From Chitinophagales bacterium (lineage in GTDB: Bacteria; Bacteroidota; Bacteroidia; Chitinophagales; Chitinophagaceae), in contig JAATGW010000789.1 in assembly GCA_015654495.1 (NCBI GenBank), forward strand, positions 1-5,434: a stretch of 5,434 nt of DNA, written 5' to 3'. The notes beneath the pieces are model-generated. The model saw nothing but the letters and a program-made list of their open reading frames with translations. It ran no database searches and had not been told where the DNA came from. The position numbers were made by a program, and so were the translations under genes. How positions within the stretch are numbered: position 1 is the first letter of the stretch; every line of letters starts with the position of its first letter. This document shows positions 1 through 5,434 of the stretch, in pieces.

Positions 1-276
1 ATAAATAGCAGGGTCGGTGCCTTTCAAATACAATAGCAGGGAAGACGATAAGTGCGGAAATGAAGAAACGGGAAAAAGCATTTCACTGAAGATGTTTTCG
101 GAATTAAATCCGGAGCAAGGTTAACGTCAAAATGCAAAATCTTAGCTCACAAGACTTAAACAGCAGACCATAAATAATAAACAATGGTGGTTATGCGTGG
201 AAAAATGAATCAGGGTAAAGAAGTATTCTTTACTGATACATATAAAACCATTCATTCAGGGAAGGTCTAGGTCTTG

Positions 277-517
277 TCATATATTTCTTCTGAGAAGAAT
301 TTTACTGAATGCACCGGCCGCGTTGAAAATGATTGAGACGCTGGAATTCCTGACTAAAGACGCTTCTGTGTACAAAAATCCCGCTTCATAAAGAACGGCT
401 GGTGCGGCAGACAGTTTGTAAGTAACCTTTTTGCCAGGAGCAAAAACCCTTGACCGGTCTACAGGATAAATTTTGCAGGGCCCGGATACATCTTTTTTCG
501 TTTATATTATGTCCCAT
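277..517 (-). pseudogene. Possible frameshifted or decayed small reading frame
   Basis: On the minus strand, positions 501 to 277 are open for 75 codons and end in TGA, with no ATG, GTG or upstream TTG start. The translation looks protein-like (it includes the stretches CKIYPVDRSRVFAPGKKVTY and VLYEAGFLYTEASLVRN) and I do not recognise a family. An ATG at 517-515 lies in the neighbouring frame. Removing one base from the six-base homopolymer at 493-498 would join this ATG to the long frame and give a protein of about 79 residues. A 75-codon open stretch can occur by chance in DNA of this composition, so this is only a candidate for a remnant or for a gene broken by a sequencing error. No conserved motif confirms it. 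Confidence 0.2.
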
Positions 518-616
518 CTAAACAAGTACTAATGCTTAACCCCTTGTTATCTTGATGTTAACGTTCGAATCGATGATTTGTCATGGTATTTTCAGGTTTT
601 AGTCTTTCACATAAAT

Positions 617-646
617 TTTAACACTGGGTACAAATCAGTATTTTTA
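617..646 (+). promoter_or_regulatory. Weak candidate Bacteroidota-type promoter for the S41 peptidase gene
   Basis: TTTA at 617-620 and TATTTTTA at 639-646 are separated by 18 bases. They loosely resemble the phylum's TTTG (-33) and TAnnTTTG (-7) elements, and would start a transcript around 650-655, about 20 bases before the ATG. Neither element is a full match and the spacing is slightly short, so this is only the best-placed candidate. Confidence 0.2.
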
Positions 647-670
647 TGAATAACTTATTTTTACTCCCTC

Positions 671-2122
671 ATGAAAAAACTATTATACCTCATTATCCCG
701 GCTGCGATAATTGCTGCCCCTGCATGTAAAAAAGATGAAAATAAAGGCCAGGACCCGCCTCCGGAGCCGCCGGCATCTAAAATCGATTTGTTAAAAGATT
801 CGGTTTACCTCTATAGCAAGGAAATTTATTTCTGGCATGAAGTGATCCCGGCTTATAACACTTTTAATCCAAGGAAATATACAGGCAATACGGAACTTCA
901 GGCTGCACAGAATGTAATGGCAGCGATTCGTAACCTTCAACCGCAGGATAAAAAACACGGATACAGTTTTGTAACAACCCAGGCTGAATCGGATGGTATC
1001 CAGACAGGTGAAGACAAAGACTATGGGTTTTTTATCAAAGCTGCCACATTTGAAAAAATCCAGCCCGTGGATTCTGTTCATTGGTATGTGGAGTATGTAT
1101 ACCAAACTTCACCGTCAGGTGCCGCGGCGGTGGAAAGAGGTTGGTATATTAACAGAATAAATGGTACAGAGATTGGTTATGACAACGCGAGTGTCGACAT
1201 TCTGAATAATGTTTTCTTCGGCAGCACAAATTCCGCCGAGTTTCAGTTTGTAAAACAGAATGGGGATATTAAAAATATAACGCTCACCAAAGCGACTTTT
1301 ACTGCGAATGCAGTGTTACATACAAGTGTGATTACTGATGGCGCAAAGAAAACGGGCTATCTGGTATTCAACCAGTTTTTTGGCGAAGGCGCACGCACTG
1401 AACTTCGTGATGCATTTGCTGATTTTTCGGCTAAAGGTATTAATGAGCTTATCGTGGATCTCCGGTACAATCCGGGTGGATCAACAGAAACGCAGAATGT
1501 ACTTGCCAACCTGATTGCGCCACAGGCTGCAGATGGTCAGAAGATGTACACTTATGATTTTAATGATTCACTGAAAGCCGGCAAATTCCCGCTGCTTCGC
1601 AGAAAACCCGGATTTTCCAATATCACTTTTGCAGCTGAGCCGAACACCGTAAAATATGAAAAAGAAGGATCATTAAACCTGAGCCGGGTCTTTTTTATAG
1701 TTACCGGTGGAAGTGCTTCCGCAAGTGAATTGGTTATCAATAACCTTCGTCCTTATATGGAAGTGAAACTTGTAGGTGACACAACTTATGGAAAACCTGT
1801 TGGTTTCTTCCCGATCTCGGTTTTTGGTTATGCCATCTACCCGATTTCATTTAAAACAATCAATGCGGCAGGTGCTGCCGAATACTATGACGGTTTTGCG
1901 CCGGATAAGCTTGCAGCAGATGGCGTGAACACCAATTGGGGTGATACAAAAGATCCTTCACTGGCAGCAGCGTTGAAATACATCAGCACAGGTAGTTTCG
2001 GACGTGTGATGCAGAGTGAAGATGACCGCCGCGCATTTGAGCGCCAGCAATTATTGCAACCTGTTAACATCGGCCTCAGCGATAAGAAGTTTTCAGGAAT
2101 GTATGTTGAAAACAAAAAATAG
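671..2122 (+). CDS. S41-family (C-terminal-processing type) serine peptidase, lipoprotein
   Basis: This 483-residue protein is a predicted lipoprotein. A short Lys-rich start and hydrophobic segment (residues 4-18) lead to Cys19 (AAPAC), the likely acylation site. The following KKDE resembles the charged signals that send Bacteroidota lipoproteins to the cell surface (inference), and a Pro-rich linker follows (26-36). Residues about 38-120 look like the helical N-terminal region of bacteroidal S41 peptidases. About 138-208 is PDZ-like (AAVERGWYINRINGTEI), as in proteins that hold substrate C-termini. The peptidase core begins near 227, with VDLRYNPGG at 262-270 and GGSASASE at 346-353. Comparison with E. 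coli Prc makes Ser350 the nucleophile and Lys375 (TYGK) the general base, with the same 25-residue spacing. The Gln expected four residues after the Lys is Phe379. ATG 671 is chosen because it begins the signal peptide; there is no Shine-Dalgarno sequence, as is usual in this phylum. The gene appears monocistronic, with a terminator about 80 bases downstream. The substrate is unknown. Confidence 0.93.
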   Translation: MKKLLYLIIPAAIIAAPACKKDENKGQDPPPEPPASKIDLLKDSVYLYSKEIYFWHEVIPAYNTFNPRKYTGNTELQAAQNVMAAIRNLQPQDKKHGYSFVTTQAESDGIQTGEDKDYGFFIKAATFEKIQPVDSVHWYVEYVYQTSPSGAAAVERGWYINRINGTEIGYDNASVDILNNVFFGSTNSAEFQFVKQNGDIKNITLTKATFTANAVLHTSVITDGAKKTGYLVFNQFFGEGARTELRDAFADFSAKGINELIVDLRYNPGGSTETQNVLANLIAPQAADGQKMYTYDFNDSLKAGKFPLLRRKPGFSNITFAAEPNTVKYEKEGSLNLSRVFFIVTGGSASASELVINNLRPYMEVKLVGDTTYGKPVGFFPISVFGYAIYPISFKTINAAGAAEYYDGFAPDKLAADGVNTNWGDTKDPSLAAALKYISTGSFGRVMQSEDDRRAFERQQLLQPVNIGLSDKKFSGMYVENKK

Positions 2123-2163
2123 AACAAGGCCCGGTAAATCCTCAACTGTTTATTGAGGCCTCG

Positions 2164-2529
2164 TTATTCTATAACTTTTAAAAAGACCCAGGTGGTCTTA
2201 ACAAAAGGGACCTCCGGGTCCCTTTTGTATTTCTCCGGCGGGTGTTTTGTGGTATTTTCGTCTAGTATGTGTCGATTCTGAATCCGGGGTTTTACAGGTT
2301 CATTTTTTATCCGCATTTTTTTTGCTTCAGGAATTCTGCAGACTATAACCGAATCAACGCGCAGGATTTTCCTTTGTATTTCACGTCGCAGAAAATGATT
2401 CTCTGTTTCACTGTTCCTGTTCAGTAAAGCTGTCATGCCTTGTTCCGTACTGTCTTTTCCCGCCTCCTGTGCGTTGAGGTTAATAAGAGCACCGAAGAAA
2501 ATGAAAATAAATAATGAAGACTTTTTCAT
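2164..2529 (-). CDS. Small secreted protein of unknown function
   Basis: The predicted protein has 121 residues. Its N-terminus is a clear type I signal peptide: MKKSS, then a hydrophobic run (LFIFIFFGALI), with likely cleavage at LNA-Q or LNAQ-E near residues 20-21. There is no lipobox Cys. The mature part of about 100 residues is strongly charged, rich in Lys, Arg and Glu, and has no transmembrane segment and one Cys (residue 64). I recognise no family. The ATG at 2529 is chosen because it begins the signal peptide. The gene is convergent with the S41 peptidase gene (41 bases between stop codons) and follows the metallophosphoesterase on the same strand, but a strong terminator lies between them, so it probably has its own promoter. 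The perfect terminator-like hairpin at 2201-2228 overlaps its last 22 or so codons. The C-terminal end could therefore be wrong, or the gene may be in decay. The signal peptide is the main evidence that it is real. Confidence 0.6.
   Translation of the reverse strand: MKKSSLFIFIFFGALINLNAQEAGKDSTEQGMTALLNRNSETENHFLRREIQRKILRVDSVIVCRIPEAKKMRIKNEPVKPRIQNRHILDENTTKHPPEKYKRDPEVPFVKTTWVFLKVIE
2201..2230. terminator. Bidirectional Rho-independent terminator with perfect 12-bp stem
   Basis: ACAAAAGGGACC (2201-2212) pairs perfectly with GGTCCCTTTTGT (2217-2228) around the loop TCCG. Read on the plus strand, a GGGACC/GGTCCC stem is followed by TTTTGTATTT, the normal form of an intrinsic terminator, and it lies 79 bases after the peptidase stop codon. 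Read on the minus strand, the stem is followed by TTTTGTT, so it could also stop transcription from that side. Two lesser hairpins precede it on the plus strand: CCTCAA/TTGAGG (2140-2158) and AAGACC/GGTCTT (2183-2199). The oddity is that the structure lies inside the final codons of the minus-strand gene 2164-2529. Confidence 0.65.
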
Positions 2530-2570
2530 GGCATTTTGACCAGAAAGGCAGTAAATGGTTTAACGTGGCC

Positions 2571-2606
2571 AAAAAAACCTCGAAGGTCTTAAACCTCGGA
2601 GGTTTT
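2571..2606 (-). terminator. Rho-independent terminator after the metallophosphoesterase gene
   Basis: On the minus strand, AAAACCTC (complement of 2606-2599) pairs with GAGGTTTT (complement of 2581-2574) as an 8-bp outer stem. A two-base mismatch (2582-2583/2597-2598) separates it from a 4-bp inner stem (2584-2587/2593-2596) with the loop TTAAG (complement of 2592-2588). The 3' arm runs into seven T (complement of 2577-2571). It lies 33 bases beyond the phosphoesterase stop codon and 42 bases before the ATG of the small secreted protein gene, so it probably separates the two transcripts. Confidence 0.7.
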
Positions 2607-2618
2607 ACACTCGAGGTT
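2576..2618. repeat. Cluster of AACCTCG direct and inverted repeats
   Basis: AACCTCG occurs at 2576-2582 and again at 2592-2598. Its inverse CGAGGTT occurs at 2612-2618, and a near-inverse GGAGGTT at 2598-2604. The copies can pair in at least three exclusive ways: 2574-2581 with 2599-2606, 2591-2596 with 2600-2605 (a small palindrome), and 2576-2582 or 2592-2598 with 2612-2618. The cluster contains the terminator listed above. It may belong to a dispersed intergenic palindrome family, which cannot be judged from one copy. Confidence 0.6.
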
Positions 2619-2638
2619 GGTAGTGGTTTTGGCAGCCT

Positions 2639-3728
2639 CTACCTGTTCAGATCTCTGATCAGGTCCGTAAGAAACATTTCCTCGGCTACCTTCCGGACGG
2701 AGATACCATCTTCATAAATCCACCGCACAAGCCGGATCTTACCTTCCGAAATTTCAAGACCTGTAATTGTTCCGCCATCAAAGCAGCAACAACCGGAATT
2801 AAAGTATCCGGGTTTCATGCTGTGAAATGAACTGTTTACATAATCATACTCACGCTTGCGTTTTGGAATTTCTTTATTGAGCTTTTCAATAGCTATCTGA
2901 TCATCAGCCCTGATGGCCGTTTCCATATCCAGGTACAATCTTTCCAGGTGAGTCAGACTTTTAAAAACCGGCTGGTGGGTATGCCCTGTAATCAGCACAA
3001 GGTCAGTTTGCGCAGCACTCCATTCGTACATGTACTGATTGTGGAGGGTTTTGCTGTCGTCATTTGTTGCCGGGCTATTTGTATTGATCTCAAGAAAGGT
3101 TTGTAATGGCCCCCACACAGTACTTACAAACCATTTGCTGAATTTATTACCATCACTCTGAGCATCGCCCTGGTGCCCATGTGTACAGAAAATATCGATA
3201 TAGCCATTGGGTAATTCGGCACGCAGAACTATACCCGAATAAATTTTAATAATCTTTCCATACATAAGTTTCAGACTCACCGGAGCAAATGGATCATTAC
3301 CCCAGTAGAGATCATGATTGCCTACAATTTTGGCAAATGCATTACGATCCACAAACAATTTCTCTTTCTTAAATGTTGCTTCATTGTGTTTAAGTACCTG
3401 GAATATCGTGTTCTCCCACAGTTCTTCACTATCACCGAGATTGATATAGAAGTATTTTTTCTGATCATAATAATCGAGAGCAGCCAGATAATTTTTTTCA
3501 GCAGGTGCAAAATCATCAGAACCATTCCGCGCTCCTTTGTGGTGATCAGAAAAAATAATTAATGGTTGATGGTCAGGTTTGAAGTCAATAAGAAGACCTT
3601 TTTTACCAGGATCTTTTATGATGTTCCGGTAAAGTTCAGTGAGTGATTCATTTACTTTTTCCTGCTTCGGAAATGAAGTGAATTTATTAGCAATCCATAA
3701 TACCGGCCTCTTTAATAAAAAGATGCAT
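2639..3728 (-). CDS. Calcineurin-like metallophosphoesterase, apparent frameshift near the start
   Basis: This is a two-metal phosphoesterase of the calcineurin-like superfamily, distantly like UDP-2,3-diacylglucosamine hydrolase (LpxH), but its substrate cannot be read from the sequence. All five metal/catalytic motifs are present. Numbered on the repaired 362-residue protein, they are SDHHKG (Asp61, His63; bases 3550-3533), NLGD (Asp99; 3442-3431), GNHD (136-139; 3322-3311), THGH (182-185) and TGHTH (247-251; ends 2975). The C-terminal part has an unusual NSGCCCF stretch (Cys313-315). No signal peptide or membrane helix is seen, so it is probably cytoplasmic. The frame is open from 3775 to 2639 but has no ATG or GTG, and its first TTG (3358) would delete the first two motifs. 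ATG 3728 lies in the adjacent frame and joins if the 3717-3721 homopolymer loses one base, giving the N-terminus MHLLLKRPVLWIANKF. A non-standard start (for example CTG 3763) is the alternative. The family assignment is firm and the start is not. Confidence 0.88.
3717..3721 (-). other. Suspected one-base homopolymer frameshift in the phosphoesterase gene
   Basis: The run AAAAA on the plus strand (TTTTT in the gene) is where the frame starting at ATG 3728 would have to shift into the phosphoesterase frame. As written, ATG CAT CTT TTT ATT AAA leads to a stop within 14 codons (TAA at 3689-3687). With four T it reads ATG CAT CTT TTA TTA AAG AGG and continues without a stop to 2639. Homopolymer length errors are common in some sequencing methods, and slippage mutations occur at the same sites, so the sequence alone cannot say which applies. 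Confidence 0.55.
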
Positions 3729-3890
3729 AAGTTCTTAAAACCATATTTAATTGATATAAGCAGTGTTTGTTGATTTTATTACCGGTCAAATTAAATCTTA
3801 AGGTTGAGAAAAACCAATAAATTATTCAGCAGTAATCCGGCAAATTACCAGATTTTATTTTTGAAAAAGTTGGAACACACATACCCAATT

Positions 3891-5434
3891 TCAGATTGCT
3901 TCCAGCTTTTTCATCCGTTTTGTTTCACGCAGATGTAAAGCCTTGTAATAGATGATGGGGAAAACAATCAGAATAAAAATGGTTGCTGTTATCAACCCGC
4001 CGATAATTACTACCGCGAGTGGTTTCTGGCTTTCAGAACCAATACCTGTACTCAATGCGGCAGGCATCAATCCGATTGCGGCCATTAATGCTGTCATTAC
4101 AACAGGTCTTGTCCGTATGCGAACTGCATTTTCAATTGCTTCAGTAAGGTCTCCTGTAATTTTAGCCTGCCTGTGAAATTCAGAAATCAGAATTACGCCA
4201 TTTTGTACACAGATCCCGAATAATGCAATAAATCCTACTCCCGCTGAAATGCCGAAATTGATACCTGTAACATGCAAGGCGAGTATCCCTCCAATAAGTG
4301 CAAAGGGTACATTTATCAAAACATAGCCTGCATCCTTTGCATTACCGAACATGATAAAGAGCAAAACAAAAATCATGATCAAACTAATTGGCACAACCTG
4401 CGTGAGACGATGAGAAGCACGGACCTGGTTTTCAAACTCCCCCGTCCAGCTGATTCCATACCCTTCCGGCAATTTAATATTTGATTGCACTTTCTGTTGT
4501 GCTTCTGCAATCGTACTTCCCAGGTCGCGCTCACGAACAGAAAACTTAACACCTATAAACCGACGGGTATTGTCGCGATAAATAAATGCCGGTCCGGTTT
4601 GTTCATGAAGGCTGGCAATTTCCTTTAGTGGAATTTTTGAACCTGTTATTGTAGGTATCATTAACTGCATGATATCTTTTTCATCCTTGCGATAGATCTT
4701 ATCATATCTTATCCGGATATCAAACTTTTTGTCACCTTCATATTTTCTTGTCGCTGTTTTTCCTCCGATTGCCATTTCGATAACAGCCTGCGCTTCTGAT
4801 TTTGTAACGCCGTAGATAGCCATTTTTTCTTCATCAAGCGAAACACTCATTTCGGGCTGACCAATATTGCGGAGAATACCTGCGTCCTTTATTCCGGGTA
4901 CATTCTCAATCTGCAGTAATACCTGGTTTGCAACGTCATCCAGCTTGTCCAGATCGTCGCCATATATCTTTACAGCGTTTGATGCATTCATACCTGCCAC
5001 CGCTTCAGCAACATTATCGATTATCGGTTGGGAATAGTTGTAGTTTATTCCCTGGAGCTGTTTAAGCTGGGTATCCATTTCTTCGATAAGACCATCCAGT
5101 GAAATTTTTCTTTTCCAGTCGTCCTTAGGTTTCAGGTTAACCTGCATCTGTACATAGTAAAAGCCACTTGGGTCGGTACCGTCGTTACTTCTTCCTGTTT
5201 GCGAAAGCACTCCATTCACTTCCGGGAACTTCATTAATGTTTGCCTCAGATCGGCAACTATTTCCACCGTTTTATTCAGTGAGGTGCTCATGGGAAGTTT
5301 TGCTTCAACCCATAAAGCGCCTTCATTCAATGGCGGGAGAAATTCCGTACCCAGCCATTTCGCTGAAAAGATAGTTAGCCCAAATAAAACAAATGCGGTA
5401 ATAAGCGTGATTTTCTTATGCCGGAATGTGGATC
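3891..5434 (-). CDS. Heavy-metal-efflux RND transporter (CzcA/CusA family), C-terminal half
   Basis: This inner-membrane, proton-driven pump works with a periplasmic adaptor and an outer-membrane channel to export metal ions. Only the last 513 residues are visible of a protein usually about 1,030-1,050 long; the frame is open through base 5434. The visible order is TM7 (ITLITAFVLFGLTIFSAKWL) with the family signature GTEFLPPLNEG (5354-5322), then the second large periplasmic loop, then GEFENQ and five hydrophobic segments (TM8-12), including PISLIMIFVLLFIMF and VIIGGLITATIFILIVFPII, and a basic tail. A TTG at 5330 is not the start, because the signature continues upstream of it. At the positions where CusA has its periplasmic copper-binding methionines in IDM-L-x-TG and GMT, this protein has IDNVAEAVAG and GVT. 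This favours a CzcA-like pump for divalent metals over a Cu/Ag pump (inference; the alignment is from memory). The TM4 Asp/Glu proton-relay residues lie outside the window. No clear terminator follows. The adaptor and channel genes are expected beyond the right edge. Confidence 0.93.
   Translation of the reverse strand, partial: STFRHKKITLITAFVLFGLTIFSAKWLGTEFLPPLNEGALWVEAKLPMSTSLNKTVEIVADLRQTLMKFPEVNGVLSQTGRSNDGTDPSGFYYVQMQVNLKPKDDWKRKISLDGLIEEMDTQLKQLQGINYNYSQPIIDNVAEAVAGMNASNAVKIYGDDLDKLDDVANQVLLQIENVPGIKDAGILRNIGQPEMSVSLDEEKMAIYGVTKSEAQAVIEMAIGGKTATRKYEGDKKFDIRIRYDKIYRKDEKDIMQLMIPTITGSKIPLKEIASLHEQTGPAFIYRDNTRRFIGVKFSVRERDLGSTIAEAQQKVQSNIKLPEGYGISWTGEFENQVRASHRLTQVVPISLIMIFVLLFIMFGNAKDAGYVLINVPFALIGGILALHVTGINFGISAGVGFIALFGICVQNGVILISEFHRQAKITGDLTEAIENAVRIRTRPVVMTALMAAIGLMPAALSTGIGSESQKPLAVVIIGGLITATIFILIVFPIIYYKALHLRETKRMKKLEAI

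Larger units (their letters stand above)
1..670. other. Gene-poor upstream region, no confident CDS
   Basis: No reading frame here has both a start codon and convincing protein character. All three plus-strand frames are broken by stops every few dozen codons. The longest plus-strand candidate with a start is a 28-codon frame at 184-270 (ends TAG). At the left edge, a minus-strand frame is open from 121 to base 1, with an ATG at 81-79; it could be the beginning of a gene outside the window, but only 27 codons are visible. A minus-strand stretch at 277-501 is open for 75 codons and is listed separately. A small hairpin (TTCTTC / GAAGAA, 285-299) is too weak to call a terminator. The last 150 bases before the peptidase gene are AT-rich and probably hold its promoter. 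Confidence 0.6.

Noticed and set aside
184..270. Small plus-strand ORF of 28 codons beginning ATG GTG GTT and ending TAG
   Set aside because: It is too short, has no recognisable motif, signal sequence or membrane segment, and has no supporting promoter or partner. Open frames of this length are common by chance.
557..575. Overlapping 6-base palindromes (GTTAAC, AACGTT, TTCGAA, ATCGAT) as an operator
   Set aside because: These are short self-complementary words that abut by chance. There is no larger dyad symmetry or repeat spacing typical of a regulator site.
791..1105. Minus-strand 104-codon open frame opposite the S41 peptidase gene
   Set aside because: It lies wholly antisense to a well-supported CDS, has no family resemblance, and its composition reflects the complement of the real gene. 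The minus-strand frames at 1552-1740 and 1885-2145 are rejected for the same reason.
3322..3525. Minus-strand 67-codon open frame overlapping the phosphoesterase gene
   Set aside because: It is out of frame with the strand's real coding sequence, which encodes the SDHHKG, NLGD and GNHD motifs across the same bases. It is a shadow frame.
3832..3848. Hairpin GTAAT / ATTAC downstream of the RND gene as a terminator
   Set aside because: The stem is only 5 bp and AT-rich, and no T tract follows on the minus strand.
5328..5330. TTG at 5330 as the start of the RND transporter
   Set aside because: The frame continues upstream to the window edge and encodes TM7 and the first part of the GTEFLPPLNEG signature, so this TTG is an internal Leu codon.
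5168..5374. Plus-strand open frame opposite the RND transporter gene
   Set aside because: It is antisense to strongly conserved transporter sequence. The plus-strand frames at 3952-4176 and 4272-4484 are rejected likewise.

Overview
The window looks like chromosomal DNA from a member of the Bacteroidota, probably near the Chitinophagales/Sphingobacteriales. The evidence is moderately AT-rich DNA, start codons without Shine-Dalgarno sequences, a lipoprotein whose acylated Cys is followed by Lys/Asp/Glu, a signal peptide ending in Asn-Ala-Gln, and protein sequences of the style common in that phylum. I see no phage, transposon, CRISPR array, tRNA or rRNA.

Layout: positions 1-670 hold no gene I can support, only a possible decayed or frameshifted small reading frame on the minus strand (277-517). 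Positions 671-2122 (+) encode a lipoprotein S41-family (C-terminal-processing/tail-specific) serine peptidase with its Ser/Lys pair intact. It converges on a minus-strand gene for a small secreted protein of unknown function (2164-2529). A perfect 12-bp inverted repeat, probably a bidirectional terminator, lies between their promoters but inside the last codons of the minus-strand gene. Next on the minus strand come a terminator built from nested AACCTCG repeats (2571-2618) and a calcineurin-like metallophosphoesterase (2639-about 3728). The right side (3891-5434, minus) is the C-terminal half of a heavy-metal-efflux type RND transporter (CzcA/CusA family), which runs off the window edge.

The most useful result concerns the metallophosphoesterase. 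The first ordinary in-frame start codon (TTG at 3358) would remove two of the five metal-binding motifs. The frame stays open for another 139 codons upstream and encodes those motifs, but it has no ATG, GTG or TTG. Treating a five-base homopolymer at 3717-3721 as one base too long joins it to an ATG at 3728 and gives a full 362-residue protein. This is either a sequencing/assembly error, a real mutation, or a non-standard start.

The genes do not form an obvious pathway. The RND pump belongs to an operon that continues outside the window. The phosphoesterase and the small secreted protein share a strand but are separated by a terminator, and the peptidase stands alone. I found no convincing new biological system; the window reads as ordinary core/accessory chromosome with a few local oddities.
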